From positions 1 through 50,082 of the forward strand of contig JANXAD010000011.1 in the NCBI GenBank assembly GCA_025062245.1: a stretch of 50,082 nucleotides of DNA, in the 5' to 3' direction. Origin of the DNA: Thermodesulfobacteriaceae bacterium. Lineage in GTDB: Bacteria > Desulfobacterota > Thermodesulfobacteria > Thermodesulfobacteriales > Thermodesulfobacteriaceae. The notes beneath the pieces are model-generated. The model was not told the origin of the DNA, did no database searches, and saw only the letters and a program-made list of their open reading frames with translations. The translations under genes were made by a program, and so were the position numbers. How positions within the stretch are numbered: the stretch's first letter is position 1; the number at the start of each line of letters is the position of its first letter. Positions 6,717-16,824 of this stretch are shown here, piece after piece.

Positions 6717-7513
6717 TAGGGTATCCAGTGGGACATTCTCTTTCTCCCTTAATGCATAATTTAGCCTTTAGAGAACTTATGCTGAAAGCTGTTTATGGAG
6801 CCTTTGAAGTTAAGCCTAAGGATTTAGAAGTGGCTATTAAAGGAGTAAAAGCTTTAAATATTAAAGGGCTTTCGGTTACCGTGCCTCATAAGGAAGAAGT
6901 AATTAAATTCTTAGATGAAGTAGAAGACAAGGCCTTAGAAATCGGAGCAGTGAATACTATTTTAAATGAAGAGGGAAAACTTAAAGGTTTTAATACCGAT
7001 TGGATAGGATTTTTAAAGGCTTTAGAGGAAGAAGGAATTGAGGTAAAAAATAAAAAGGTGGTTATTTTAGGAGCAGGAGGGGCTTCTAAAGCTGTTGTCT
7101 ATGCAGTAAAGATGGCTCAAGCTTGCGAGATAGAAATTTTTAATCGAACCTATGAAAAAGCCTTAGAGTTAGCTCAAAAGTTCGGAATTAAAGCTAAACC
7201 ATGGGAAGATTTAAAAGAAGCTTTTGGAGATCTTATAATTCAGACTACCAGTGTGGGACTTAACTCTTGGGAAAGTCCTGTAGAGGAAGAAGTTTTAACT
7301 CGATTCAAAGTAGCCTTCGATTTGGTATATACTCCGTTAAAAACTAAGTTTTTGAGTTTAGCTGAAAAGGTAGGTTGTGTAGCCATTGATGGACTAAAGA
7401 TGCTTCTTTATCAAGGAGTTGAGCAGCTTAAAATTTGGACCAAAAAGGAACTTCCTCTAAATCTAATAAACTTAATAAAAGAGACTCTTTATAAAGAAGT
7501 TTCCCAAAGATAA
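6695..7513 (+). CDS. aroE: Shikimate dehydrogenase
   Basis: A 272-residue NADP-dependent enzyme reducing 3-dehydroshikimate to shikimate. The N-terminal substrate domain carries GYPVGHSLSPLMHN (9-22), catalytic Lys66 in VTVPHKE, Asn87 in AVNT and Asp102 in NTDWIGF. The nucleotide-binding loop GAGGASK is at 126-132, and the C-terminal DGLKMLLYQG motif is present. Length is normal for the family. The ATG lies inside the end of aroD (22-base overlap), and aroA follows 11 bases later, so the three are very likely co-transcribed and translationally linked. Confidence 0.95.
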   Translation: MYEVYGVIGYPVGHSLSPLMHNLAFRELMLKAVYGAFEVKPKDLEVAIKGVKALNIKGLSVTVPHKEEVIKFLDEVEDKALEIGAVNTILNEEGKLKGFNTDWIGFLKALEEEGIEVKNKKVVILGAGGASKAVVYAVKMAQACEIEIFNRTYEKALELAQKFGIKAKPWEDLKEAFGDLIIQTTSVGLNSWESPVEEEVLTRFKVAFDLVYTPLKTKFLSLAEKVGCVAIDGLKMLLYQGVEQLKIWTKKELPLNLINLIKETLYKEVSQR

Positions 7514-7524
7514 AAAAGACTAAA

Positions 7525-8823
7525 ATGAATTGGCAAGAAATCAAAAAACTTAAAAGTTTTAAAGAGGCTGTTTTAACTTTACCTACTTCTAAAAGTTTAA
7601 CCCAAAGAGCTTTGATTTGTGCTTCCTTAGCTGAGGGTATTTCAGTGATTAAAAATCCCCTCATAAGTGAGGATACCTTGTTGTTAAAGGAAGCTCTGGA
7701 AAAAGTGGGAGTAAAAATTGAAACTGAAAAGGGAAGTTGGAAGGTTGAAGGCGTTAAAGGGAAACCTCTTTTGTCTAAGGAAAAGGTTTATTTAGGAAAT
7801 AACGGAACAGGAGCCAGATTTTTTTTAGCTTTAAGTGTCTTAGGAAAAGGAGATTATGTAGAAATTTTCGGCAAAAAACGTTTACATGAAAGACCTATGG
7901 GTTCCTTGATCGAAGCTTTAAGAAAGCTTTTAGCTAAGGTTGAGTGTTTAGAAAAGGAAGGCTATCTTCCAGTTAGAGTAAAGGAAAGTGAACTTATCTC
8001 GCAGAAAATTAGTCTTCCTGGAAGGGTAAGTAGTCAATTCTTTTCAGCCCTTCTTCAAATAGCTCCCTATCTTCCTCAGGGTTTAGAAATAGAGATAGAA
8101 GGAGAGTTACTCTCTAAGAGTTATATAGATCTAACCTTAGAGGTGATGGAAAAATTTGGGGTTAAGGTAGAAAAAAGGGAAAAAGGGTATAGGGTTTGTT
8201 CCTCTTTTTTTAGAGCTACTTCTTACGAGATTGAAGCTGATGCTTCAAGTGCTTCTTACTTTTTAGCTCTTCCCTTGGTTTTAGGAAAAGGAAAAGTGGT
8301 CATAACCAATTATAATGGTTTTTCTCCTCAGGGAGATACTAAATTTTTAGATTTTATAAAGGAAATAGGGGCTAAGGTAGAGTTGAAAAAACCTTTAGGA
8401 GTGGAGGTAAGCTTTGAAGGAAGACCTAAGGGAGGGGTTTTTGATTTAGGAGATACTCCAGACCTATTTCCCACTATGTGTATTTTAGGAGCAGTAGCAG
8501 AAGGAAGGACCATTTTAAGAGGAGCTCCCCATCTTCGCTACAAAGAAACAGATCGTATAAAGGCCATGGCTGAAGGGCTTAAAAGTTTAGGAGTAAAGGT
8601 AGAAGAGTTGGAAGATGGTTTAATAATTGAAGGACAAGATAGCTTTAGACCTGCAACTATTTTTACCTATGAAGATCATCGGATTGCTATGTCTTTTGCC
8701 ATCTTAGGTTTAAAAATAGGAGAAGTTAAGATAGAAAATCCTGAGTGTGTTAAAAAATCCTTTCCAGAATTTTGGGATTACTTAGAAAGGATATATGAAC
8801 AAAATAGTGTTAATAGGTTTTAG
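7525..8823 (+). CDS. aroA: 3-Phosphoshikimate 1-carboxyvinyltransferase (EPSP synthase)
   Basis: A 432-residue enzyme joining shikimate-3-phosphate and phosphoenolpyruvate. The substrate loop TSKSLTQRAL (21-30, Lys23 and Arg28), the PEP-site loop GNNGTGARF (91-99), HERPMGSLIEAL, YKETDRIKAM and the terminal KSFPEFW are all in place. The loop keeps Gly94 in the position whose change to Ala marks glyphosate-tolerant class II enzymes, so it looks class I-like; this is inference. The end overlaps aroK by 29 bases. Confidence 0.95.
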   Translation: MNWQEIKKLKSFKEAVLTLPTSKSLTQRALICASLAEGISVIKNPLISEDTLLLKEALEKVGVKIETEKGSWKVEGVKGKPLLSKEKVYLGNNGTGARFFLALSVLGKGDYVEIFGKKRLHERPMGSLIEALRKLLAKVECLEKEGYLPVRVKESELISQKISLPGRVSSQFFSALLQIAPYLPQGLEIEIEGELLSKSYIDLTLEVMEKFGVKVEKREKGYRVCSSFFRATSYEIEADASSASYFLALPLVLGKGKVVITNYNGFSPQGDTKFLDFIKEIGAKVELKKPLGVEVSFEGRPKGGVFDLGDTPDLFPTMCILGAVAEGRTILRGAPHLRYKETDRIKAMAEGLKSLGVKVEELEDGLIIEGQDSFRPATIFTYEDHRIAMSFAILGLKIGEVKIENPECVKKSFPEFWDYLERIYEQNSVNRF

Positions 8824-9337
8824 AGCCACAGGTAAGACAAGTATTGGGGCAAGTTTAGCTCAAAAATTAAATTGGAAATTTTTAGATTTAGATGAGGAAA
8901 TCCAGAAAAGAACTCAAAAAAGTATAAGAGAGATAGTGGAAGAGGAAGGATGGGAAACCTTTAGAAGTCTTGAAAGAAAACTATTAGAGGAAATTAAAAA
9001 TTTGGAAAATATAGTTATAGCCTTAGGAGGGGGAAGTGTTTTACATCAAAAGGAAATGTCAGATTTAAAGCAAAGAAGTTTGGTTATATGGCTTTGGGCT
9101 TCTAAGGAGATTATTTTAGAAAGAATGAAAGGGGATTCTAAAACTTTATCTCAGAGACCCTCTCTTACTAATTTTCAAACCTTAGAGGAAGAGATAGAAA
9201 AACTTTTAAAAGAAAGAGAAAAGCTTTATAATAATTTTTCTCATGTTAAAATAGATACTTCAGAAAAGAATATTTCTGAGATAGTGGAAGAAATTTTAGC
9301 AAATTTTTTAAAATTAGGAGGAGGAATAAATGAGTAA
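8795..9337 (+). CDS. aroK: Shikimate kinase
   Basis: A 180-residue P-loop kinase that phosphorylates shikimate. The Walker A is GFRATGKTS (8-16). The shikimate-binding residues are Asp33 in DLDEEI, Arg57 in TFRSLE and the GGG of ALGGGSV (78-80). The lid region contains QRPSL. The start lies 29 bases inside aroA and the end overlaps the CheX-like gene by 8 bases, the tightest part of the aro block. Confidence 0.93.
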   Translation: MNKIVLIGFRATGKTSIGASLAQKLNWKFLDLDEEIQKRTQKSIREIVEEEGWETFRSLERKLLEEIKNLENIVIALGGGSVLHQKEMSDLKQRSLVIWLWASKEIILERMKGDSKTLSQRPSLTNFQTLEEEIEKLLKEREKLYNNFSHVKIDTSEKNISEIVEEILANFLKLGGGINE

Positions 9338-9806
9338 TCCTATAGCTGAGGCTATAAGAGAGGCTTTAGAGGAGGTAGTAAAAACCTATATAGGGATTGT
9401 TCCTAATTTACAACAAACTATAGTAAGAAAGGATGAGGATTCTACAGCCTTAGGAGACATTTCTGCTGTTATTGGTTTAACAGGAGAAAAGGTAAGTGGG
9501 GTTTTTGTAGTATCTTTTAAAAAAGAACTGATTTTTCACTTTATAAGATCTTTATTTGGGGAAGAACCTAAGGAAATAAACCAAGAGGTTTTAGATGCAG
9601 CTGGCGAAATTTCTAATATGATATGTGGAAGTTTTAGGAGAAGACTTGAAAATTTTGGTCCCTCTTTGAAAGCTTCTGTTCCCAGTATGGTAACTGGAGA
9701 AAATCATCGCATCCATTCCCTTTGTAAAAGTCCAAGGCTTAGTTTTATATATCGAGTAAATGAAAGTTTTTTAATTGTAGAGTTTTGTTTAGATAAAGTA
9801 GGATAG
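9330..9806 (+). CDS. CheX-like chemotaxis phosphatase-family protein
   Basis: A 158-residue protein of the CheX/CheC/FliY phosphatase group. The hallmark ExxN helix is visible as AAGEISNMICG with Glu93 and Asn96, the residues that attack phospho-CheY in CheX. The surrounding pattern is typical: an N-terminal helix of about 20 residues, then beta-rich GDISAVIGL and SGVFVVSF segments. It has a good GGAGG site and overlaps aroK by 8 bases. No other chemotaxis or flagellar gene is nearby, so its partner receiver is unknown. The pseudo-receiver at 2211-2573 is unlikely to be a substrate because it lacks the phosphorylated Asp. It converges on nfeD with a 5-base gap. Confidence 0.8.
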   Translation: MSNPIAEAIREALEEVVKTYIGIVPNLQQTIVRKDEDSTALGDISAVIGLTGEKVSGVFVVSFKKELIFHFIRSLFGEEPKEINQEVLDAAGEISNMICGSFRRRLENFGPSLKASVPSMVTGENHRIHSLCKSPRLSFIYRVNESFLIVEFCLDKVG

Positions 9807-9811
9807 AGTTT

Positions 9812-11110
9812 TCACTCTTTATGGGGTTTTACCTTTAAAGTAAAGCCCCTTTTTTCAATTACTTTTATTTGTTCTCCCTTAGGGATGGTTTCATCAGAGA
9901 TAGCTTCCCAGATTTCTCCTTCCACAAAAATTTTCCCTTTATGGGGAGAAATTTCTTCTAAAGCCTTTCCAACCTTTCCTACCAGAGCCTCTCCTCCTGA
10001 AACAGGTTTTTTCCTGAGAACTCTAACTGCCAAATAGGTAATTCCAGCAAAAATTATGGAAAAGGTAATAACTACTGTATAAAGAAAGGGTTGATAAACC
10101 TTTAAAGGAGGAGGATTTTTACCAAAAAGAATAATAGAACCTAAAAGAAGAGACACTGTTCCTGCTAAGGTAAGAAGTCCGTGGGAGGCAATCTGAGTTT
10201 CTAAAAAGAACAAAAGTCCTGCTAAAAGAATGAGAGCCAGTCCTGCATAATTTAAAGGTAAAATACTTAAGCCTAAAAAAGCCAGAATTAAACAAATGGC
10301 TCCAATTACACCCGGAAAAATACTTCCTGGATGGGAAAGTTCAAAGTAAATTCCAGCAAGTCCCAGCATTAACAAAAAATAAATAAGATTGGGATTAGTC
10401 AAAACTTTTAAAAATTTAGTTTTAAAATCTTCTTCAATAATCTCAACTTTAGAATTTTTGGTAAATATATTTACTTTTTGATGGTTTATCATAACAGTTT
10501 TTCCATCTATTTCTTTTAGAAGTTCGTCAAAATCCTTAGCGATAAGCTCAATGACTTTTAATTCCAGAGCCTCCTTTTCGGTAATACTTTTGCTTTTTAA
10601 AACAGCCTCTTCTATAAATTTAGGATTTCTGTTTCGCATTTGAGCTAAGTTTTTGCCCCAAGCTACCAGGTCTTGAGAAATTTTTTCCAGCACCTTTTCA
10701 TCTGCCTTACCTGTTAGTTCTACAGGATGGGCTGCTCCTACATGAGTTCCTGGAGCCATAGCTGCTAAATGGGAGGCTATTAAAATAAAAGTACCTGCTG
10801 AGGCAGCCCTGGCTCCAGAGGGACTTATATAAACTACTACCGGAATCTTACTTCTTAACATCTCCTTTACAATTTCTCGAGTAGATTCTACTAATCCCCC
10901 AGGGGTATCAAGCTCCACAATCAAAGCCTGAGCTTGCTTTTCTTCTGAAAGATTAATACAGTAAGCTAAAAAATTAGCTATCACCGGAGTGATAGCCCCT
11001 TCAATTCTAACCCTAAAAATTATTCTCTCTTCAGCAAAACTATTAGAAACCGAATGAAAAATTAAAAATAAAAAAAATAAACTGCTAAGAGTTTTTAAAA
11101 ATTTCTTCAT
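9812..11110 (-). CDS. nfeD: NfeD family membrane serine protease (ClpP-class)
   Basis: A 432-residue membrane protein of the long NfeD (1b) type. It has a signal peptide or first membrane segment (about 6-26). A ClpP-like protease domain follows, with GAGG-like motif DTPGGLVES, the nucleophile Ser104 in RAASAGTF and a candidate catalytic Lys at 139 or 143. Several membrane helices lie around 240-370, and a C-terminal OB-fold NfeD domain ends the protein. Archaeal homologues cleave stomatin. No stomatin gene is adjacent, which is unusual because the two are often paired. The start overlaps the upstream uracil-DNA glycosylase-like gene by 26 bases. Confidence 0.9.
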   Translation of the reverse strand: MKKFLKTLSSLFFLFLIFHSVSNSFAEERIIFRVRIEGAITPVIANFLAYCINLSEEKQAQALIVELDTPGGLVESTREIVKEMLRSKIPVVVYISPSGARAASAGTFILIASHLAAMAPGTHVGAAHPVELTGKADEKVLEKISQDLVAWGKNLAQMRNRNPKFIEEAVLKSKSITEKEALELKVIELIAKDFDELLKEIDGKTVMINHQKVNIFTKNSKVEIIEEDFKTKFLKVLTNPNLIYFLLMLGLAGIYFELSHPGSIFPGVIGAICLILAFLGLSILPLNYAGLALILLAGLLFFLETQIASHGLLTLAGTVSLLLGSIILFGKNPPPLKVYQPFLYTVVITFSIIFAGITYLAVRVLRKKPVSGGEALVGKVGKALEEISPHKGKIFVEGEIWEAISDETIPKGEQIKVIEKRGFTLKVKPHKE

Positions 11111-11768
11111 AAAGTTTTTTAAATTTTTGGAAATCCTCCCAAATTAATCTTCTGGCAGAAGGATTTTTAAATATATAATTAGGATGGTAAGTAAATACTA
11201 TCATACTTTCTTGGAAATTGAAAACCTGCCCTCTTATATGAGAAAAAATAACTTTATGCTCTAAGAAGACTTTAACAGGAGTAAAGCCTAAAGCCAGAAT
11301 GAGTTTGGGTTTAAGTAATTTTATTTGTTTTAAAAGATATTTTTTACAAGCCTGAATTTCTTCTGGTTCTGGAGGCCTTCCTCCTGGAGTTTTACACTTC
11401 ACAGTATGGGTAATAAAAAAGTGTTCCCAAGTAAGTTTAATACTTAAAAACATCTTTTTTAAAAATTCTCCTACCATTCCTACTAAAGGTCTTTCATAAA
11501 AATCTTCTTCTCGGTCAGGATATTCTGTGATTAACATAAGGAGAGCTTCAGGATTTCCATCTCCCCATATAGGTCTTTTACGGATCCTATGAAGAGCACA
11601 ATCCTTACAGTTTAAAACCCTTTCTTTTAAAGTTTCAAAGGTTTCTTGAGAATAAAAGGATTCTATTTGAAACAAATTTTTCCATTCCTGAGCATAAGGA
11701 ACCTCTGAAATTCCCAATTCCTTTAAATACCGAAGATAATTCTTAACTTCCTTAAATAAATTTTCCAT
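11085..11768 (-). CDS. Uracil-DNA glycosylase family 4-like protein
   Basis: A 227-residue protein similar to family 4/5 Fe-S uracil-DNA glycosylases, which remove uracil formed by cytosine deamination. Cluster cysteines appear as CKDC near the N-terminus and as the Cys residues of VKCKTPGGRPPEPEEIQAC. A C-terminal TYHPNYI fits the HPS-type motif. The usual first motif GEAPG is replaced by ITEYPD, so activity or specificity may differ. I start it at ATG 11766-11768 rather than at a longer upstream reading frame, because the extra 26 residues are hydrophobic and would run into the divergent icd promoter region. It overlaps nfeD by 26 bases. Confidence 0.75.
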   Translation of the reverse strand: MENLFKEVKNYLRYLKELGISEVPYAQEWKNLFQIESFYSQETFETLKERVLNCKDCALHRIRKRPIWGDGNPEALLMLITEYPDREEDFYERPLVGMVGEFLKKMFLSIKLTWEHFFITHTVKCKTPGGRPPEPEEIQACKKYLLKQIKLLKPKLILALGFTPVKVFLEHKVIFSHIRGQVFNFQESMIVFTYHPNYIFKNPSARRLIWEDFQKFKKLYEEIFKNS

Positions 11769-11797
11769 AATATACAATATAAAAGAAAATTTTGGTC

Positions 11798-11825
11798 TTG
11801 TCAAAAAGATGAAATATATTAGACT
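11798..11825 (+). promoter_or_regulatory. Possible icd promoter
   Basis: TTGTCA (11798-11803) and TAGACT (11820-11825) are 16 bases apart in the divergent gap between the uracil-DNA glycosylase-like gene and icd. A strong CAGGAGG ribosome site lies just before the icd ATG. The -10 is a weak match. Confidence 0.35.
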
Positions 11826-11869
11826 TATAAAGATTTTAAAGTTCAAAATACTTCTCTTCAGGAGGTTTT

Positions 11870-13096
11870 ATGGGAAAAATTGAATTAAGAGAGGATTTTT
11901 CTTTAAAAGTTCCAGATGAAGTTGAGATTCCCTATATAGAGGGAGATGGAATAGGACCCGATATTACTAAAGCGGTAATTAAAGTTATAAATGCTTCTCT
12001 TGACAAGGCCTATCAAGGAAAAAGAAAAATTCTTTGGAAGGAGGTTTTGGCTGGAGAGAAGGCTTATCAAGAAGTGGGAAATTATTTGCCTGAGGAAACT
12101 TTAAAAACTATAAAAGAGTGTGTGGTAGCTATTAAGGGACCTCTTACTACCCCTGTGGGAGGAGGGTTCAGAAGTATTAATGTAACCTTAAGACAAGTTT
12201 TAGATCTTTATGCCTGTATAAGACCAGTAAAGTGGATCCCTGGCACTCCTTCTCCTGTGAGATATCCTGAAAAAGTAAATATGGTAGTTTTTAGAGAAAA
12301 TACAGAAGATGTTTATGCAGGAATTGAATATCCTGCAAGTTCTTGGGAAGCTAAAAGACTTATAGAGTTTATAAAGGAGAATTTCAAAAAGGAGATAAGA
12401 GAAGATTCTGGAATAGGAATTAAACCGATAAGTGAATTTGGAAGTAAAAGACTTATAAGAAAGGCTATCAAGTATGCCTTAGAAAATGGATATCCAAGTG
12501 TAACTTTGGTTCATAAAGGAAATATTATGAAATTTACAGAAGGAGCCTTTAGAAACTGGGGATATGAATTAGCTAAGGAAGAATTTGGAGACCTAACGGT
12601 AGCAGAGGAGGAAATTCCTGTTAAATATCCTGAGGGTGTTCCAAAAGGGATAGTGATTATAAAAGATAGAATTGCAGATGCTATGTTTCAGTGGGTTCTT
12701 TTAAGACCGGAAGAGTTTAGTGTTCTTGCTACTCCTAATTTAAATGGGGATTATTTATCTGATGCTTTAGCTGCTCAGGTAGGAGGTTTAGGGATGGCGC
12801 CTGGAGCTAACATAGGAGATGGATACGCTGTTTTTGAAGCAACCCATGGTTCAGCTCCAAAATATGCAGGACTTGACAAAGCTAATCCCTCTTCTTTACT
12901 TCTTTCTGGAAAAATGATGTTAGAATACCTAGGATGGAAAGAAGCTGCAGACTTAATTTGGAAAGCCTTAGTTAAAACTATTCAGCAAAAGATAGTTACC
13001 TATGATCTGGCTCGTGAATTAAAAGGTGCTAAAGAAGTTAGATGCTCTGAATTTGCAGAATTTTTGATAAAAAACCTTTATGAGGAAGAGGAATAG
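11870..13096 (+). CDS. icd: Isocitrate dehydrogenase, NADP-type
   Basis: A 408-residue enzyme of the E. coli Icd class converting isocitrate to 2-oxoglutarate. The substrate loop [13 protein letters not shown] contains the serine equivalent to the regulatory Ser113 and conserved arginines. [12 protein letters not shown] and [13 protein letters not shown] are typical. [11 protein letters not shown] keeps the Lys-Tyr pair that selects NADP over NAD. With the aconitase at 43184-45130 it gives two consecutive TCA steps. leuS follows after 5 bases, suggesting one transcript. No AceK gene is seen. Confidence 0.95.
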   Translation: MGKIELREDFSLKVPDEVEIPYIEGDGIGPDITKAVIKVINASLDKAYQGKRKILWKEVLAGEKAYQEVGNYLPEETLKTIKECVVAIKGPLTTPVGGGFRSINVTLRQVLDLYACIRPVKWIPGTPSPVRYPEKVNMVVFRENTEDVYAGIEYPASSWEAKRLIEFIKENFKKEIREDSGIGIKPISEFGSKRLIRKAIKYALENGYPSVTLVHKGNIMKFTEGAFRNWGYELAKEEFGDLTVAEEEIPVKYPEGVPKGIVIIKDRIADAMFQWVLLRPEEFSVLATPNLNGDYLSDALAAQVGGLGMAPGANIGDGYAVFEATHGSAPKYAGLDKANPSSLLLSGKMMLEYLGWKEAADLIWKALVKTIQQKIVTYDLARELKGAKEVRCSEFAEFLIKNLYEEEE

Positions 13097-13101
13097 TCTT
13101 T

Positions 13102-15690
13102 ATGAAAAAATACGAACCATCTTTTATAGAGCAGAAGTGGCAAAAGCTTTGGGAAGAAAAAAAGATTTTTGAAGTAAAAACCGATCCCAAGCTTTCTAAA
13201 TATTATGTTTTAGTAATGTTTCCCTATCCTTCAGGTAAAATCCATATGGGACATGTGAGAAATTATACCTTAGGGGACATTTTGGCTCGGGTTAAAAAAA
13301 TGAGAGGTTATAATGTGCTACACCCTATGGGTTGGGATGCTTTCGGACTTCCTGCAGAAAATGCAGCTTTAAAACACGGAGTTCACCCAGCTAAATGGAC
13401 TTACTCTAATATAGAGTATATGAAAAACCAACTTAAAAGACTTGGTTTTAGTTATGACTGGAGTAGAGAATTTGCTACCTGTGATCCCGAGTATTATAAA
13501 CATGAGCAAAGATTTTTTATAGAGATGTATGAAAGAGGATTAGCCTACAGAAAAAAGACTTTAGTTAATTGGTGTCCTTCTTGTGCTACAGTGCTTGCTG
13601 ATGAACAAGTGGAGGATGGAGGTTGTTGGAGATGTGGAACTGAGGTGACTCTTAAAGAAATGGAAGGATGGTTTTTAAAAATTACAGCTTATGCAGAAGA
13701 ACTTTTAGAAGGACTTGATAAACTTTCAGGACATTGGCCTGAAAAAGTGATTCTTATGCAAAAAAACTGGATTGGTAAAAGTGAAGGAGCAGAAATAAAG
13801 TTCTATCTTCCTGAGATTGAAGAAAATCTTATAGTTTACACTACCCGTCCCGATACCCTTTACGGAGCAACCTTTGTATGTTTATCCCCTGAGCATCCTA
13901 TAGCAAAAAGAATTGCTGAAAAAAAGGGGTTAACTGACAATTTAGAGAAATTTATAGAAAGGGTTAGAAAGGAAAGAAAAGAAATAGAAGCTGGAATGGC
14001 TGAAAAGGAAGGGCTTTTTTTAGGAAGCTATGCCCTTCATCCTTTAACTGGAGAAAAACTTCCCCTTTTTGTAGCTAATTTTGTTCTTATGGAATATGGA
14101 ACTGGAGCTATTATGTGTGTTCCTGCACATGACCAAAGGGACTTTGAATTTGCCAAAAAATACCAACTCCCCATTAAAGTAGTAATTAAACCTAAGAATA
14201 AAGATTTACGAGTTGAGGAAATGACCGAGGCTTATGAAGAACCAGGTATAATGGTAAATTCTGGAGCTTTCAGTGGACTTGAAAGCTTAGAAGGAAAAAT
14301 TAAAATTGTTAACTTTTTAGAAGAAAAAGACTTAGGAAAAAGAAAAATTACTTATAAGTTAAGAGACTGGGGAATTTCTCGTCAGAGATACTGGGGATGT
14401 CCTATTCCTATTATTTATTGTGAAAAATGTGGAATAGTTCCGGAAAAGTTAGAAAATCTTCCTGTAGTGTTACCTCTTTCAGCTCAAATAGATTCCTCTG
14501 GTAGATCCCCTCTTCCTTATTTATCTGAATTTGTAAATACCGTTTGTCCCAAGTGCAATTTTCCTGCTAAAAGAGAAACGGATACCTTTGATACTTTTTT
14601 TGAGTCTTCCTGGTATTTTGCTCGTTTTGCCTGTCCCAATTATCCTGAGCCTTTTAATTTAGAAGATATTAAGTACTGGCTTCCGGTAGATCAATACATA
14701 GGGGGAATTGAACACGCTATTTTACATCTTCTTTATGCCAGATTTTTTACCAAAGTGTTAAGAGATTTGGGCTATTTTGATTTGGATGAACCTTTTGTTA
14801 ATTTATTGACCCAAGGTATGGTAATAAAGGAGACCTATAGATGTCCTGTTCACGGATGGATTTATCCTGAAGAAGTTTCAGGGGAGGGAACCTGTTTAAA
14901 AAATAACTGTGGAGAAAAGATTCTTCTTGGTAAGCCAGAGAAAATGTCTAAAAGTAAATGCAATATTGTAGATCCTGATAAAATGATTGAAAAATATGGA
15001 GCTGATACTGTTCGACTTTTTATTGCCTTTGCCGCACCTCCTGAAAAGGATTTAGAATGGAGCGATCACGGAATAGAAGGTGCTTTCCGTTTTTTAAGAA
15101 GGATTTATCAATTGGTTAACGAGTATGCAGAAAGCCTCAAAGAAATAAAATATTGGCCTGAAGATTTTAAGGAACTTCCTCCTCACCTCTTAAAAATCAG
15201 AAGAAAGCTTCACCAAACTATTAAAAAGGTTTCCCAAGACTTAGAAGAGAGACTTCACTTTAATACTGCTATTGCAAGAATTATGGAATTTTTAAATTTC
15301 TTACAGGATTCCTTAAAAGAAATTTCCTTAGAAGAACTAATCTCTAAAAAGGTTTTGAAAGAAGCTTTAGAAAAGATGCTTTTAATTCTTTCTCCTATAT
15401 GTCCTCACTTGGCAGAAGAACTTTGGGAAAGTTTAGGAAATAAAAATTTTATTTCCTTGGAAAGTTTTCCTAAGTGGGAAGAGGCTCTAATAGAAGAAGA
15501 AACCTTTATTTTAGTAGTTCAAGTAAATGGAAAAGTAAGAGACCAAATAGAGCTTTCTATAGAACTTTCTAAGGAAGAAATTATTGGTATAGCTAAGGAG
15601 CTTCCCAAGATAAAAAAATATATAGAAGGAAAAAATATAAAAAATGTGGTTTTTGTTCCGAAAAAATTGGTTAATTTTGTGGTTCTTTAG
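13102..15690 (+). CDS. leuS: Leucyl-tRNA synthetase
   Basis: An 862-residue class I synthetase. The ATP motif HMGH is at 48-51 ([14 protein letters not shown]) and KMSKS at 614-618. CP1 editing-domain motifs such as [12 protein letters not shown] and the GTGAIM...PAHDQRD segment are present, as are zinc-type cysteine clusters (CPSC...CWRC). The C-terminal [10 protein letters not shown] motif is intact. It follows icd closely and overlaps lptE by 47 bases, a gene order (leuS-lptE) shared with many Gram-negative bacteria. Confidence 0.97.
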   Translation: MKKYEPSFIEQKWQKLWEEKKIFEVKTDPKLSKYYVLVMFPYPSGKIHMGHVRNYTLGDILARVKKMRGYNVLHPMGWDAFGLPAENAALKHGVHPAKWTYSNIEYMKNQLKRLGFSYDWSREFATCDPEYYKHEQRFFIEMYERGLAYRKKTLVNWCPSCATVLADEQVEDGGCWRCGTEVTLKEMEGWFLKITAYAEELLEGLDKLSGHWPEKVILMQKNWIGKSEGAEIKFYLPEIEENLIVYTTRPDTLYGATFVCLSPEHPIAKRIAEKKGLTDNLEKFIERVRKERKEIEAGMAEKEGLFLGSYALHPLTGEKLPLFVANFVLMEYGTGAIMCVPAHDQRDFEFAKKYQLPIKVVIKPKNKDLRVEEMTEAYEEPGIMVNSGAFSGLESLEGKIKIVNFLEEKDLGKRKITYKLRDWGISRQRYWGCPIPIIYCEKCGIVPEKLENLPVVLPLSAQIDSSGRSPLPYLSEFVNTVCPKCNFPAKRETDTFDTFFESSWYFARFACPNYPEPFNLEDIKYWLPVDQYIGGIEHAILHLLYARFFTKVLRDLGYFDLDEPFVNLLTQGMVIKETYRCPVHGWIYPEEVSGEGTCLKNNCGEKILLGKPEKMSKSKCNIVDPDKMIEKYGADTVRLFIAFAAPPEKDLEWSDHGIEGAFRFLRRIYQLVNEYAESLKEIKYWPEDFKELPPHLLKIRRKLHQTIKKVSQDLEERLHFNTAIARIMEFLNFLQDSLKEISLEELISKKVLKEALEKMLLILSPICPHLAEELWESLGNKNFISLESFPKWEEALIEEETFILVVQVNGKVRDQIELSIELSKEEIIGIAKELPKIKKYIEGKNIKNVVFVPKKLVNFVVL

Positions 15691-16171
15691 TCTTTTTTTG
15701 ATTTCCTGTGGTTACAGTTTTTATTTAAGACCTACCTATTTTAAAGCTGAGTGGAAGACCATTTACATTCCTCCCTGGAAAAATTTTACTTCTGAAACTT
15801 TTTTAGGGGAACTTTTAGCCTATGAACTTCGCCATAAATTGGCTCAAGGTAACCTTTTAATTCCTGTTTTCGACGAAAATAAAGCAGATTTAATCTTTAA
15901 AGGAGAAGTAATAAGGGTGTATTTAGAACCTATAGCTTATGAAACCTTTATCCAGACTAAGGAAAGAAAGGTGAGCTTTAAAGGAAGGTATCAGCTTATA
16001 GATCGAAAAGAAAATAAAGTTATTGCTGAAAATTTAGACTTAAATCGTTATGAAATTTATCGGGTTCCTATAGAGGGAATTACCGTTCTTGACCCAGGAA
16101 AGGAGGAAGCCTTAAGACTTTTAGTTAAAGACTTAGCAGAAGTTATCTTTCAAGAAATAATTTTTAAGTAG
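15644..16171 (+). CDS. lptE: LPS-assembly lipoprotein LptE-like
   Basis: A 175-residue outer membrane lipoprotein of the LptE type, which plugs the LptD barrel for lipopolysaccharide export. After a hydrophobic signal sequence the lipobox LISC places the lipidated Cys at 22, followed by GYSFYLRP, the usual LptE opening. [12 protein letters not shown] (next [10 protein letters not shown]) fits the family too. The gene starts inside leuS. It implies a diderm cell with LPS. It ends 4 bases before the convergent PIN gene. Confidence 0.85.
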   Translation: MWFLFRKNWLILWFFSLFLISCGYSFYLRPTYFKAEWKTIYIPPWKNFTSETFLGELLAYELRHKLAQGNLLIPVFDENKADLIFKGEVIRVYLEPIAYETFIQTKERKVSFKGRYQLIDRKENKVIAENLDLNRYEIYRVPIEGITVLDPGKEEALRLLVKDLAEVIFQEIIFK

Positions 16172-16175
16172 AGTT

Positions 16176-16757
16176 TTACCAGCTTTTAAAACCTTCTAAG
16201 GTTTCCCTTATCTCCTTAGGTTCTAAAAATCTTAGTCCTAATTTATCTGCCATATTGAGAACTCCTCGGTCTGCGGAAAGCACAATGGCATCTAACTCTA
16301 AGGAAAGAAGTATGATTTCCAAGTCCTCTTTACTGTCTACTACTCCCTCTCTTAAAACTTCTCTATAACGTCTCCTTAAAAATTTTAAAACTTCTTCAGG
16401 TTTTTTATAGGTAGAAGCTTTAACCGCTTCTTCAGCTACTCTTAAACCTTTATTGATTCTATTTCTTATATCCTCAATAAATTCATACATTAAAAAAGCA
16501 GGAATATATAGCTCATACTTTTTAGGAGATCTTACTTTAAGAACTGAGCGGGCTTTAGGTGGAAGTTTAATTTCCCTTAGCATTCTTTTTAATTCTTCAA
16601 AAACCGAAGTAGGAATGTATACAGCTATTTCACCTTCCAATTCTGCTACCATAAGTAAGAAATTTTTGAAAGCCTCTACTGGGTCTTCACCAAATTGAAC
16701 ATATACATCAGGATTAGTAAAAATACTGGTATCTGGAACAAGTCTCTCCTTTTCCAA
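16176..16757 (-). CDS. PIN-domain 'RNA ligase partner' protein (UPF0278-like)
   Basis: A 193-residue PIN nuclease-fold protein. The opening VPDTSIFTNPDVYVQFGEDP, with Asp9 as the first metal ligand, and the later VDSKEDLEIILLSLELDA and LSADRGVLNMADKLG resemble the RNA ligase partner family. Members are shared between archaea and some thermophilic bacteria and are often encoded beside an RNA ligase. No ligase gene is in this window. The start is TTG at 16755-16757, supported by an AAGGGG site 5 bases before it. Its start region overlaps the -35 box of the divergent stt3 promoter. Confidence 0.75.
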   Translation of the reverse strand: MEKERLVPDTSIFTNPDVYVQFGEDPVEAFKNFLLMVAELEGEIAVYIPTSVFEELKRMLREIKLPPKARSVLKVRSPKKYELYIPAFLMYEFIEDIRNRINKGLRVAEEAVKASTYKKPEEVLKFLRRRYREVLREGVVDSKEDLEIILLSLELDAIVLSADRGVLNMADKLGLRFLEPKEIRETLEGFKSW

Positions 16758-16766
16758 TTTAACCCC

Positions 16767-16795
16767 TTGGCAAAATGTTTTTATTTCATTATAAT
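16767..16795 (+). promoter_or_regulatory. Strong sigma-70 promoter of stt3
   Basis: TTGGCA (16767-16772), a 17-base spacer and a perfect TATAAT (16790-16795) form one of the clearest promoters in the window. Transcription would start near 16802, about 23 bases upstream of the ATG at 16825. An AAGGGGA ribosome site lies in the first codons' region, so the untranslated leader is short. Confidence 0.65.
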
Positions 16796-16824
16796 ATAAT
16801 TTCCAAAAATTAAGACCAATTTTT

